A DNA stretch of 64,000 nt from Coprococcus ammoniilyticus (GTDB lineage: Bacteria > Bacillota > Clostridia > Lachnospirales > Lachnospiraceae). A model generated the notes under the pieces. The model saw only the letters and a list, made by a program, of their open reading frames with translations, did not search any database and was not told the origin of the DNA. Below, in pieces: positions 16,973 through 26,199 of this stretch (its first letter is position 1; the number at the start of each line of letters is the position of its first letter). The position numbers and the translations under genes were made by a program. The stretch covers positions 124,001 to 188,000 of the forward strand of contig NZ_JAOQJS010000005.1 in the NCBI RefSeq assembly GCF_025567345.1, read 5' to 3'.

Positions 16973-17702
16973 ATCGGATCTCCACCAGTGTCAAGCCTTT
17001 CGCTACTGCTGTCGGTCCTGCCTTGCTTCGGTCTCTCGCTTCCAGGATCTCCTTCACCTGCTCCGGCTCCATCAGCCCGGTTCCGACCTGCATCAAAGTT
17101 CCTGCAATGATCCTTACCATGTTATATAAGAAGCCATTTCCCGTGATCCTGATATGAACCATGTCATCCGCTTTCGTCACATTTACCGCATAGATCGTCC
17201 GAACCGTCGTCTGCACCTGTGCACCTGCAGAACAGAAGCTCTTAAAATCATGTTCACCAACCAGATACGCCGCCGCCTGATTCATCCGCTCTATATCCAT
17301 CGGATAGTAGCAAAATGCCGCATATAACCGTTTTGTCGGCAGTTCAAACCGCCGGTTCAATATATTATATTCATAGGTTTTTACTGTATCTGCATACCTT
17401 GGATGAAAGTCTGCATCCACCTCGCAGGATTCCTGAATCCGTATATCCTCCGGAAGCCGCTGATTTAACGCAAATGAAAACTTATCCCCCGGTATCCGGG
17501 ATTCAGTGTCAAATACTGCCACATTTCCACAGGCATGTACACCAGCATCCGTCCTGCTGGCTCCGATCACCTTGATATCTTCCTGCACCAGCTCGCTGAT
17601 CGTCCGATTCAGCACTTCCTCTATCGTTATTCCGTTGTCCTGTACCTGCCAGCCATGATAGTTCGTACCATCATAGGCTACTACTAATTTTACTCGTTTC
17701 AT
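16965..17702 (-). CDS. truA: tRNA pseudouridine(38-40) synthase
   Basis: 245 residues, the usual length. The catalytic aspartate lies in ASRTDAGVHA near residue 52, and KTYEYNI and FLYNMVRIIAGTLMQVG are conserved TruA segments. The enzyme modifies uridines 38-40 in the anticodon arm of tRNAs. It follows ecfT by 15 bases and overlaps the GH3 gene. Confidence 0.96.
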   Translation of the reverse strand: MKRVKLVVAYDGTNYHGWQVQDNGITIEEVLNRTISELVQEDIKVIGASRTDAGVHACGNVAVFDTESRIPGDKFSFALNQRLPEDIRIQESCEVDADFHPRYADTVKTYEYNILNRRFELPTKRLYAAFCYYPMDIERMNQAAAYLVGEHDFKSFCSAGAQVQTTVRTIYAVNVTKADDMVHIRITGNGFLYNMVRIIAGTLMQVGTGLMEPEQVKEILEARDRSKAGPTAVAKGLTLVEIRYE

Positions 17703-17717
17703 TTTCCCGGTTTCCTG

Positions 17718-18518
17718 TTATAAAAATATCTTCATCAAGATCAATCCTACCACATATACCACCAGCAGACCATATGCAAATGCATCTTTTTTACTATATC
17801 TCAACGGTTTCATGCTGGTACGGCATTCGCTTCCGTGATAACATCTGGCGTCCATCGCATATGCCAGATCGGTTGCACGTCGGATCGCAGATGCAAATAA
17901 CGGAATAAATATCTGGGTATAACTTCGTATCCGTTTGAAAATATTTCCATTTTCAAAATCGGCTCCACGCGAAAGCTGTGCTTTCATAATTTTGTCCAGT
18001 TCTTCCATCAGAATCGGAATAAATCGAAGCGTGATTGAAAGCATCAATGCCATATCCGATACCGGAACACGAAAGATCTTCAGAAATCCAAACAACTTCT
18101 CCAACCCTGCCGTAAGTGCCAATGGAAGCGTTGTATATGTCATGATCGATGAACCAATGATCAGATATACGAAACGAAATACTACAATTCCTGTTGTCTT
18201 TAAGCTGCCGGTCGTGATATGAAATCTCCAGATACTGACCAGAACCCTTCCATCACCGTTAAACAGACTGAAAAATGCTGTAAATAATATAAACGCCCAA
18301 ACAACCTTAAGTCCCCGGCAGATAAAAGAAAGTGGAACACGACTTAATGCCACATACACAATAAGAAATGCTGTTGCAGCAAGAAAAGTCCACAAATCCC
18401 TGCACCAGAAGATCGTAACCGCATATACAATCGTGAGCACCAGTTTTGTTCTGGCATCCAGCTCGTGAATCGGTGATCTGGTATTATAATATTGTCCGAT
18501 CGTAATGTCTCTTACCAT
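17718..18518 (-). CDS. ecfT: Energy-coupling factor transporter transmembrane protein EcfT
   Basis: 266 residues with about six hydrophobic helices. It carries the coupling motifs of EcfT proteins that contact the ATPases (SRGADF near 177 and an AIRRATDLAYAMDARCY segment near 210). EcfT together with the two ATPase halves forms the shared energising module for vitamin-importing S-components encoded elsewhere. It lies 107 bases after the fused ATPase gene and 15 before truA, the normal ECF order. Confidence 0.94.
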   Translation of the reverse strand: MVRDITIGQYYNTRSPIHELDARTKLVLTIVYAVTIFWCRDLWTFLAATAFLIVYVALSRVPLSFICRGLKVVWAFILFTAFFSLFNGDGRVLVSIWRFHITTGSLKTTGIVVFRFVYLIIGSSIMTYTTLPLALTAGLEKLFGFLKIFRVPVSDMALMLSITLRFIPILMEELDKIMKAQLSRGADFENGNIFKRIRSYTQIFIPLFASAIRRATDLAYAMDARCYHGSECRTSMKPLRYSKKDAFAYGLLVVYVVGLILMKIFL

Positions 18519-18625
18519 GCTTCTTTCCTCTATGTTATCTGATAACTATCCACTTTCTTATGCTACGTTCATGTTTTGAAATGTCACCATTCATCTCTAT
18601 AGCTTCATTAATTTTATATCTCTTC

Positions 18626-20554
18626 TTATATATTCTTTAGCTCGCTAAGCTCGTCGATCACGCCCGCCATGCTTCTTGCTGTGAGCCTGATCTCCGGCAA
18701 CAATGCCTCCCGGAATATCGCCATTTCCGGCATCTCTAAGCCCAGTTTTTCTACCATCTCCGGCGTTCCAAATGCCTGCTCTACTGCTCCATCATAGACC
18801 AGCTTTCCCTGTCCCATAACCAGTATACGATCTGCAATCTCATACACATCCTTCATGTCGTGTGATACAAAGATTACAGTTATATTCCGTTCTTCATGTA
18901 ATCTGCGGATCAGTGCAAATAATTCCCGTTTGGATTTCGGATCCATGCCGGCAACCGGCTCATCGAGAATAAGAATCTCCGGCTTATATGCAAGGATTCC
19001 TGCAAGTGCTACACGCTTCTTCTGTCCGCCTGAAAGGTCAAACGGAGAATATTCAAAATATTCCTCTGATATATTCACAAGTGCCAATGCTTCCCTTGCC
19101 GCCTGTTCTGCTTCTGCTTTCGACATCCCGAAGTTCAATGTGCCATACATTACATCCGCTAACACCGTACTTTCAAATAACTGATACTCCGGATACTGAA
19201 ACACAAATCCAATCTTCTTCCGCAATTCTTTCAGATTCTTCGTCTTTCCTACATCAATTCCATCAACCTTAAGTGTTCCCCCCATCGGACGGTAAATACC
19301 ATTTAACATATATAACAGCGTACTTTTCCCGGAACCGGTCTGTCCTGCCACCGCAAGGATCTCTCCTTTTCTGATCTGAAATGACACCTGCTCTACCGCA
19401 GGAACCAGTACCGCACCATCCTTATAAGAATACTCCAGATTATCAGCCTCGACCAAGATATCTTTTTTTATCCCGGCATCCAATAACATACCATTGTGTT
19501 CTTCTCTATCCATGTTATTTCTATTATCAAGGATATCCTCATGTATTCCATCCTCATTTTTACTTGATGGTATATCTTTCTGCGCCGAATTAAAATGTTC
19601 TGCTACTTCTTGTCTGTTTACAAAAGATTTTCCATCACACAAACATGCCTTTATCCTGTCCGCAGCATCCTGTACCGACAAGAGCCCCTCTTTTCTATCA
19701 ACCAACGCACTTTTTACGTCTTCATCCAAATCTTTGACAAATTTCTTATCATCGGAATAATCTACTTTCAACTCATGCAACAGCTTATATGGCAATAAAC
19801 TGTCAAGACCAAGCTGCTCTAACTTCTCTACCTGTGGATAAATCTCATATGGTGCGCCAATCAACTCTACATTTCCATCATCCATTACATAGATCTGATC
19901 TGCCCGAACCGTTTCCTCCATTCGATGTGTGATCATAATGACCGTGATGCCAAACTCCCGGTTCAAATGATATAAGGTATCAAGTATCTGTCTGCTTCCC
20001 ACAGGATCGAGCATGGCAGTTGCTTCATCCATAACGATACATTCCGGTGACATGGCCATCACAGATGCGATTGCCAGTCTTTGCTTCTGTCCACCGCTTA
20101 GATGTGATACATTTCGTTCCAGATATGCCTCCATCCCTGTCAATCGAAGTACTTCGTTGATTCGCTCCCATATCTTCTCTGCCTGGAAGCCCAGATTTTC
20201 CAAACCAAATCCTACATCTTCCGCAACCGTATTTCCTACCATTTGGTTGTCCGGATTCTGAAAGATCATCCCGACTGCACGACGGATGGCCAGCAGATCA
20301 CCTTCCCGGCTCGCATCTAATACATCAGAATCTCCCTGTATCCATACCGTTCCCTGATTTGGTGCATATAAGCCATTCAGGTGTCTGGCAAATGTTGACT
20401 TTCCCGAACCGTTACGTCCAAGAACGGCAATGATCTGTCCCTTATGGGCATCAAAATCCATATCCTTCACAGCCCATTTTTCACCTGTAACATTTCCATC
20501 CTTGTCCTTGATATTAAATTTATGTCCAAGCTTTCTCACCTGAATAAAACTCAT
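18626..20554 (-). CDS. Fused EcfA1-EcfA2 ATPase of the ECF module
   Basis: A 642-residue protein with two complete ABC ATPase domains. ATG 20554 follows AGGAGC; a GTG two codons upstream is possible. Domain 1 (about 1-275) has GRNGSGKST, LSGGQKQR and VMDEATAMLD; domain 2 (about 370-615) has GQTGSGKST, LSGGQKKR and ILDEPVAGMD. A linker of about 95 hydrophilic residues joins them (around 275-370). Most Firmicutes encode EcfA1 and EcfA2 as two adjacent genes, so this is a gene fusion. Role: ATP-driven vitamin uptake with EcfT. No promoter fits in the short gap after rplQ, so it may be read from the ribosomal operon through the hairpin at 20574-20610. Confidence 0.93.
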   Translation of the reverse strand: MSFIQVRKLGHKFNIKDKDGNVTGEKWAVKDMDFDAHKGQIIAVLGRNGSGKSTFARHLNGLYAPNQGTVWIQGDSDVLDASREGDLLAIRRAVGMIFQNPDNQMVGNTVAEDVGFGLENLGFQAEKIWERINEVLRLTGMEAYLERNVSHLSGGQKQRLAIASVMAMSPECIVMDEATAMLDPVGSRQILDTLYHLNREFGITVIMITHRMEETVRADQIYVMDDGNVELIGAPYEIYPQVEKLEQLGLDSLLPYKLLHELKVDYSDDKKFVKDLDEDVKSALVDRKEGLLSVQDAADRIKACLCDGKSFVNRQEVAEHFNSAQKDIPSSKNEDGIHEDILDNRNNMDREEHNGMLLDAGIKKDILVEADNLEYSYKDGAVLVPAVEQVSFQIRKGEILAVAGQTGSGKSTLLYMLNGIYRPMGGTLKVDGIDVGKTKNLKELRKKIGFVFQYPEYQLFESTVLADVMYGTLNFGMSKAEAEQAAREALALVNISEEYFEYSPFDLSGGQKKRVALAGILAYKPEILILDEPVAGMDPKSKRELFALIRRLHEERNITVIFVSHDMKDVYEIADRILVMGQGKLVYDGAVEQAFGTPEMVEKLGLEMPEMAIFREALLPEIRLTARSMAGVIDELSELKNI

Positions 20555-20573
20555 GTACACGCTCCTAGAAATA

Positions 20574-20610
20574 AAAAAGCTGCCAAATACACATACATGT
20601 ACCTGACAGC
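20574..20610 (-). terminator. Terminator/attenuator after rplQ
   Basis: GCTGTCA (20604-20610) pairs with TGGCAGC (20579-20585), seven pairs with one wobble and an 18-base loop, followed by TTTTTT. It stands only eight bases before the ribosome site of the fused ecfA, so it probably reduces rather than blocks transcription into the ECF genes. Confidence 0.7.
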
Positions 20611-20624
20611 CCTTATGTTTATAA

Positions 20625-21161
20625 TTATACTAACTCAAGAATAACTTCCATTGCAGCATCGCCCTTACGCTGACCGATCTTGATGATTCTTGTGTAACCA
20701 CCCTTACGTCCTGCGTACTTTGTACCGTACTCATCGAATAACTTACTTGTTAAATCAACTTTCTTTGTACCGGCTTTCTTTCCGGCAGCATCTGTAGGAA
20801 CTTCAACAACCGGATATAATACCTTAAGCATTTCTCTTCTTGCATGAAGTCTTGAAGGCTGATCCTTCTTGATGGTCTTTTCTACTTCATCATATACAGT
20901 AACTTTCTTACCATCAACAACTTCCTTCACTCTCTTACCATCTTTATCTTTCTTAGCAACCTTAGCGGTAACGGTAACTTCATCATAGTTATCCTTTTCC
21001 TTAACTGCTAATGTGATAAGCTTCTCTGCAATCTTAACAACTTCCTTAGCTCTAGCTTCTGTTGTTCTGATCTTACCATGGTATAATAACTGTGTTACCT
21101 GGTTACGAAGTAATGCATTTCTCTGTGCGCTTGCTTTTCCAAGTTTTCTATACATTGCCAT
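20625..21161 (-). CDS. rplQ: 50S ribosomal protein L17 with family-specific insertion
   Basis: 178 residues, about 55 longer than the common 115-125-residue L17. The start (YRKLGKASAQRNALLRNQV), TTEARAKE and the end (GGYTRIIKIGQRKGDAAMEV) are standard. The extra residues are a charged insertion at about 58-102 before LHARRE and a shorter one at about 120-134. L17 lies near the exit tunnel of the 50S subunit. Last gene of the alpha operon, after rpoA by 72 bases. Confidence 0.97.
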   Translation of the reverse strand: MAMYRKLGKASAQRNALLRNQVTQLLYHGKIRTTEARAKEVVKIAEKLITLAVKEKDNYDEVTVTAKVAKKDKDGKRVKEVVDGKKVTVYDEVEKTIKKDQPSRLHARREMLKVLYPVVEVPTDAAGKKAGTKKVDLTSKLFDEYGTKYAGRKGGYTRIIKIGQRKGDAAMEVILELV

Positions 21162-21233
21162 TTTTATTTATCCTCCTTACCCTTGCGGGTCTTCACTGTG
21201 CTTACTATTATTCGGCTTGAGTGGTAAAAAGTA

Positions 21234-22190
21234 TTATTCCTCACTGTCATTCAGTGATAAGCCTAATTCTTTCAGCTTAGCTAATACTTCATCTAATGAC
21301 TTACGACCGAGGTTACGAACTTTCATCATATCCTCCGGAGTCTTATTGATCAATTCTTCAACTGTATTGATACCGGCTCTCTTTAAGCAGTTGTATGAAC
21401 GAACTGATAATTCAAGCTCATCAATATTCATTTCCAGAACCTTTTCCTTCTCATCTGTTACGCTCTCAACCATTACATCAACGGATTTTGCGTTCTCAGA
21501 CAGATCAACGAACAGGTTCAAATGTTCTACAAGGACTCTTGCAGCGAGGCTGACAGCCTCATCCGGTGCGATAGCACCATTTGTAAATACATCAAGTGTC
21601 AGCTTATCATAATCTGTAACCTGACCAACACGAGTATTCTGAACTGTAAGATTAACTCTCTCAACCGGTGTATATATAGAATCAATAGCGATGACATCAA
21701 TCGGTGCATCTGCTTCTTTATTCTTATCAGAACCAACGTAGCCTCTGCCGTTGCCGATGGTGAGTTCCATCTCAAGTCTTGCATCCGGGCCACTAAGATT
21801 TGCAATTACAAGATCAGGATTGATGATCTCGATATCGCCGTCTACATGAATATCGGATGCTCTGACAACACAGTCACCAGCTACATCGATATAAGCCTGC
21901 TTCGGCTCATTTGTTAATGAATTGTTCTTTATTACTAAAGACTTGATATTCATAACGATCTCAGTTACATCTTCCTTTACTCCGGGAATAGAACTGAACT
22001 CATGCAAAACACCTTTAATCTTAACGTGTGTTACTGCTGTACCAGGTAATGAAGAAAGCATAATTCTTCTTAATGAATTACCAAGGGTTGTACCATAGCC
22101 TCTCTCTAAAGGCTCTACTACAAACTTACCATACTTGTTATCATCTGAAATCTCAACTATCTCAATTTTTGGTTTCTCAAACTCAAACAT
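21234..22190 (-). CDS. rpoA: DNA-directed RNA polymerase alpha subunit
   Basis: 318 residues. The N-terminal dimerisation domain contains FVVEPLERGYGTTLGNSLRR near residue 24 and the CVVRASDI segment; the C-terminal domain (about 250-310) has the helix-hairpin-helix LGRKSLDEVLAKL that contacts promoter DNA and activators. Normal place in the alpha operon between rpsD and rplQ. Confidence 0.98.
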   Translation of the reverse strand: MFEFEKPKIEIVEISDDNKYGKFVVEPLERGYGTTLGNSLRRIMLSSLPGTAVTHVKIKGVLHEFSSIPGVKEDVTEIVMNIKSLVIKNNSLTNEPKQAYIDVAGDCVVRASDIHVDGDIEIINPDLVIANLSGPDARLEMELTIGNGRGYVGSDKNKEADAPIDVIAIDSIYTPVERVNLTVQNTRVGQVTDYDKLTLDVFTNGAIAPDEAVSLAARVLVEHLNLFVDLSENAKSVDVMVESVTDEKEKVLEMNIDELELSVRSYNCLKRAGINTVEELINKTPEDMMKVRNLGRKSLDEVLAKLKELGLSLNDSEE

Positions 22191-22319
22191 TTAAGCCCCT
22201 CCTTTATGGGTAATTAACTGGTATACTCCAACTTTGCAAATATCATAAATATATTCTGCATCCAGACATCCACACGGGTAAATCCCGGATGGATGTACGG
22301 ATGATCATATTTATTCTTA

Positions 22320-22913
22320 TTACTTGGAATATAACTCGACAATAAGGGTCTCGTTTACAGGAACATCGATCTGCTCTCTGTTTGGCTTCTCAACTACTTC
22401 TCCACAAAGGTTTTCTCTGTCAGCGGTTAACCAACCTGGAACTAAATGTCCTTCTGTTGCAGCAATGATATCCTTATATCTCTGTAAGGATTTGCTCTTC
22501 TCTCTAATCTCGATCTTGTCTCCGGCCTTTACCTGGTATGAAGGAATGTTAACACTCTTTCCATTAACAAGTACATGCTTGTGATCTACAATCTGTCTTG
22601 CTTCTCTTCTTGTTCTTGCAAAACCTAATCTGAAGATAACATTATCAAGTCTTAACTCAAGTAATGTCATAAGGTTAGGACCTGTTAAGCCCTTCTGCTG
22701 CTCTGCCTTAGCGTAAAGGTTACGGAAAGGCTTCTCTAATACACCGTAAATGAACTTAGCCTTCTGCTTTTCACGAAGCTGTAAACCATACTCACTTACT
22801 TTTCTGTTTGCTCTTGTTGATTTTCTATTTGATTTCTTGTCAATTCCGAGATACATTGGCTCCATGCCTAAAGATCTGCATCTCTTAAGAACTGGGGTTC
22901 TATCTACTGCCAT
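22320..22913 (-). CDS. rpsD: 30S ribosomal protein S4
   Basis: 197 residues with the RNA-binding S4 domain (LELRLDNVIFRLGFA near 86 to VNGKSVNIPSYQVK near 125). The N-terminus lacks the four-cysteine zinc motif, so this is the zinc-free form. S4 starts 30S assembly. The 129 bases between it and rpoA contain a GC-rich hairpin (about 22262-22305, CATCC ... GGATG) and the rpoA ribosome site. Confidence 0.98.
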   Translation of the reverse strand: MAVDRTPVLKRCRSLGMEPMYLGIDKKSNRKSTRANRKVSEYGLQLREKQKAKFIYGVLEKPFRNLYAKAEQQKGLTGPNLMTLLELRLDNVIFRLGFARTRREARQIVDHKHVLVNGKSVNIPSYQVKAGDKIEIREKSKSLQRYKDIIAATEGHLVPGWLTADRENLCGEVVEKPNREQIDVPVNETLIVELYSK

Positions 22914-22932
22914 CTTACTCTGTACCTCCTAA

Positions 22933-23328
22933 TTAGACTCTTCTTCTCTTTGGTGGACGACAACCATTATGTGGAACTGGTGTAACGTCTTTGATACTTA
23001 CAACATCGATACCGCAAGCTGCGAGAGCACGGATAGCTGCTTCTCTACCTGAGCCTGGGCCTTTTACCATAACATCAACAGTCTTTAATCCGTAAGGAGC
23101 AGCAGCCTTTGCAGCTGTCTCAGCAGCCATCTGAGCAGCATATGGTGTTGACTTCTTAGAACCCTTGAATCCTAAACCGCCAGCACTTGCCCATGAAAGT
23201 GCATTACCTTCAGCGTCTGTTAATGTAACGATTGTATTATTGAAAGATGACTGAATATGAGCCTGTCCGTGCTGAACACTCTTTCTGACACGCTTCTTAG
23301 CCACTTTTTTAGTAACTTGCTTAGCCAT
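22933..23328 (-). CDS. rpsK: 30S ribosomal protein S11
   Basis: 131 residues, with HIQSSFNNTIVTLTD near 24, GFKGSKKSTPYAAQ near 53 and the conserved end HNGCRPPKRRRV. It forms part of the platform of the 30S subunit. It lies 19 bases before rpsD. Confidence 0.98.
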   Translation of the reverse strand: MAKQVTKKVAKKRVRKSVQHGQAHIQSSFNNTIVTLTDAEGNALSWASAGGLGFKGSKKSTPYAAQMAAETAAKAAAPYGLKTVDVMVKGPGSGREAAIRALAACGIDVVSIKDVTPVPHNGCRPPKRRRV

Positions 23329-23440
23329 TAACTCTTAAACCTCCTATGGTTTTCCAAATTTATACAAATGTACTTTATCTTCTGCCCGGTGCAGAAGATC
23401 TCTTATCTTCTACTATATATAAGAACAAATGAAAACAGTA

Positions 23441-23809
23441 TTATTTCTTCTTGTTTGCTACTGTCTTCTTAGGTCCCTTACGTGTTCTTGCGTTTGTCTT
23501 TGTCTTCTGTCCACGAACAGGAAGTCCCTGTCTATGACGCTTACCACGGTAGCATGCAATTTCCTGTAAACGCTTGATGTTAAGCGCTACTTCTCTACGT
23601 AAATCTCCTTCAACAGTCTGTGTTGCATTGATTACTTCGCTGATTCTTCTTACTTCATCATCAGTTAAATCATTACAACGTGTGTCAGGATTAACATTTG
23701 CTTCCTTAAGGATACGCTGTGAAGATGTCAAACCTATACCATATACATAAGTAAGACCAATCTCAACACGCTTGTCTCTTGGTAAATCAACACCTGAAAT
23801 ACGAGCCAT
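23441..23809 (-). CDS. rpsM: 30S ribosomal protein S13
   Basis: 122 residues starting MARISGVDLPRDKRVEIGL, with the helix-two-turn-helix part and the basic tail GQKTKTNARTRKGPKK that contacts the P-site tRNA. The 112-base gap to rpsK is free of genes. Confidence 0.98.
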   Translation of the reverse strand: MARISGVDLPRDKRVEIGLTYVYGIGLTSSQRILKEANVNPDTRCNDLTDDEVRRISEVINATQTVEGDLRREVALNIKRLQEIACYRGKRHRQGLPVRGQKTKTNARTRKGPKKTVANKKK

Positions 23810-24054
23810 TCTAATTAACCTCCGTAAAAATTCTTCTGTCCGGCATATCGGATCTCGACATATCTCAACATAAAAATGCTGAGGTGAAATGCATATGTTT
23901 CCATCTCGCTGCCTGTTTTTTTATTTTTACTAGCATATAATGATTATGCTACAGCCGCTTTTAAAATTTACAACACATCCGTGTGTGTTGATACTTAAAA
24001 AACAAGATATCATATGGATGGGCTATCATCCGGATACCCAGTTTCTTTTTTTGA
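23810..24054. other. Gene-free gap inside the alpha operon (rpmJ-rpsM)
   Basis: A 245-base space, unusually long for this operon. On the minus strand it has a hairpin AACACA/TGTGTT, a GGGTATCC/GGATGATAGCCC region and a short pair CTCAGCAT/ATGTTGAG. These may form an S4- or S13-type autoregulatory leader; a promoter (TTGTAA, then CATAAT after 19 bases) is weak. Confidence 0.4.
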
Positions 24055-24168
24055 TTAACCCTGACGCTGTTTGTGCTTTGGATTCTCGCAGATAACTCTA
24101 ACGATACCCTTTCTCTTGATAACTTTGCACTTATCGCATATAGGTTTTACTGATGCTCTAACCTTCAT
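24055..24168 (-). CDS. rpmJ: 50S ribosomal protein L36
   Basis: 37 residues from ATG 24168, which follows AAAGGAGATTTTCTA. It is the zinc-binding form with C11, C14, C27 and H32 (CDKC and CENPKH). A longer in-frame start has no ribosome site. A nine-pair hairpin (GCATTCTAT/ATAGAATGC, about 24208-24236) stands just upstream. Confidence 0.97.
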   Translation of the reverse strand: MKVRASVKPICDKCKVIKRKGIVRVICENPKHKQRQG

Positions 24169-24347
24169 TAGAAAATCTCCTTTCAAAAAAAGTCCGCTAC
24201 GAATAAGCATTCTATCATTTTTCACAATAGAATGCAAGTCCCATTTTCTATTTTTTTCATATTAATGGGATTATTATGATAAATCACATCCTATAAAGGG
24301 AATATCTTTACAGGATATTCATTACATACCTCTTTATATAGAAGAAT

Positions 24348-24566
24348 TTATTTATCTCTCCAAACAATTCTTCCCTTTGTCAGGTCGTATGGTGATAATT
24401 CAATTGTTACCTTATCACCCGGAAGGATCTTGATATAATTCATTCTGAGCTTACCACTAATGTGTGCTAAAACCTTATGACCATTCTCGATCTCTACCTG
24501 AAACATTGCATTTGGTAACTTCTCGATTACTGTTCCTTCTACTTCAATTACGTCTGCCTTTGACAT
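24348..24566 (-). CDS. infA: Translation initiation factor IF-1
   Basis: 72 residues forming one OB fold: MSKADVIEVEGTVIEKLPNA to GRIVWRDK, identical in layout to other IF-1 proteins. It binds the ribosomal A site during initiation. It lies between map and rpmJ as in most Firmicutes. Confidence 0.98.
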   Translation of the reverse strand: MSKADVIEVEGTVIEKLPNAMFQVEIENGHKVLAHISGKLRMNYIKILPGDKVTIELSPYDLTKGRIVWRDK

Positions 24567-24615
24567 TTTTAATCCTCCTTAAAATCCTTGAGATTTTGAA
24601 TTCATTTTTTATTTT

Positions 24616-25383
24616 CTATAATTCCAATCCTTCTGCCTGCGACAAGATGATCGGTTTGTCCTCTGTAATAAGGATCGTGTTCTCATAGTGTGCTGCATTG
24701 GAACCATCCACGGTTACGACAGTCCAGTCATCATCCAGCCAGTCTACTTCATAATCACCTGCTGTTATCATCGGTTCGATTGCGATCGTCATTCCCGGTT
24801 TCAGCTTTGGTCCTTTTTTGATCGTTTCAAAATTCGGTATTTCCGGATCCTCATGAAGATTTGCTCCAACACCATGTCCAACCAGATCTTCTACGATTCC
24901 ATATCCAAATTTTAAAACATACTGCTCTACAGCCCTTCCGATATCTCGAATATGATTTCCCGGAACAGCAACCTTCATTGCTTCGAAAAAGCTCTGCTTT
25001 GTAACTGCAATCAGATGCTCATTTTCCGGTGAAATCTTTCCTACTCCATAAGTTCTTGCTGCATCGGAGTGATATCCTTCATAGATAACGCCTGCATCAA
25101 GACTTACTATGTCGCCCTCTTTCAGAAATCTTGTCTTTGATGGTATACCATGAACAACTTCCTCATTCACGGATACACAGATAGATGCCGGATAACCGTT
25201 ATAATTCAGGAAGGAAGGAATACAGCCATAGCTTCTGATCACTTCTTCACCAAGTTTATCGATCTCATAGGTTGTGATTCCCGGTTTGATCGCCTTCTTC
25301 AGCTCCTCATGTGTGAGAGCCAGAATTCTGCCGGCTTCTTTCATCAATTCAATTTCTCTCTCAGATTTTATAGATATTGCCAT
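24616..25383 (-). CDS. map: Methionine aminopeptidase, type I
   Basis: 255 residues from ATG 25383 behind AGGTGA; a GTG three codons earlier overlaps adk. Metal ligands are visible in SLDAGVIYEGYHSDAART (two Asp), GHGVG (His), and IEPMI plus the last ENTIL (Glu). It removes the initiator methionine from new proteins. Its start is two bases from the adk stop codon. Confidence 0.97.
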   Translation of the reverse strand: MAISIKSEREIELMKEAGRILALTHEELKKAIKPGITTYEIDKLGEEVIRSYGCIPSFLNYNGYPASICVSVNEEVVHGIPSKTRFLKEGDIVSLDAGVIYEGYHSDAARTYGVGKISPENEHLIAVTKQSFFEAMKVAVPGNHIRDIGRAVEQYVLKFGYGIVEDLVGHGVGANLHEDPEIPNFETIKKGPKLKPGMTIAIEPMITAGDYEVDWLDDDWTVVTVDGSNAAHYENTILITEDKPIILSQAEGLEL

Positions 25384-25384
25384 T

Positions 25385-26029
25385 TTATTCACCTAAAATC
25401 TTAACGATTGCTGCAAATACATCATTCATATCCATTGTTCCATCAACTTCTTTCAGGATTCCTTTCTTAGCATAGAAATCGATCAATGGCTGTGTCTGCT
25501 CATGATATACTTTCAGTCTGTTTAATACTGTTTCCGGCTGATCGTCATCTCTTAAGATAAGATCGGATGAACATACATCACATTTGCCTTCCACTTTTGT
25601 AGGGTTATATACAATATGATATGTTGCACCACAGCCAACGCATGCACGTCTTCCGGACATTCTGCGAACGATATTCTCATCCGGTACTTCTACGTTGATC
25701 GCATAGTCTACAGAATCACCGATTGCTGATAATGCTTTGTCAAGTGCCTCTGCCTGTGGAATAGTTCTTGGAAATCCATCAAGGATATATCCCTTTGCGC
25801 AGTCGGCTGCTTTGAATCTGTCAATTACCAGATCTACAACTAATTCATCCGGAACAAGAAGTCCCTTATCCATATATTCTTTTGCCTTTGCTCCGAGTTC
25901 TGTTCCGTTCTTGATGTTTGCTCTGAAAATATCTCCTGTTGAGATATGTGGTACTCCGTACTTCTCAGCAATCATTTTAGCCTGTGTACCTTTGCCTGCG
26001 CCTGGCGCACCTAACATAATTATCTTCAT
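25385..26029 (-). CDS. adk: Adenylate kinase
   Basis: 214 residues from ATG 26029 (ribosome site GGAGGTTATAT). P-loop GAPGAGKGTQ at 7-16, GFPRT near 85, and a LID with four cysteines (CVGCG ... CDVC) that bind zinc, the Gram-positive form. Converts ATP and AMP to two ADP. It follows secY by 170 bases. Confidence 0.98.
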   Translation of the reverse strand: MKIIMLGAPGAGKGTQAKMIAEKYGVPHISTGDIFRANIKNGTELGAKAKEYMDKGLLVPDELVVDLVIDRFKAADCAKGYILDGFPRTIPQAEALDKALSAIGDSVDYAINVEVPDENIVRRMSGRRACVGCGATYHIVYNPTKVEGKCDVCSSDLILRDDDQPETVLNRLKVYHEQTQPLIDFYAKKGILKEVDGTMDMNDVFAAIVKILGE

Positions 26030-26199
26030 ATATAACCTCCATTTTTTATTTTCCTGCGGGATACGTTCATTGCAATCCCTTCTGTTATCAGCCGTCCTCC
26101 AAATGAACAAGCCATAGATACTTATACTATAATACACGAATAGGAAGTGCACAAGTGTACACTCCCATTTTTCGTGTTTTTTATATCTGTATCTTACAA

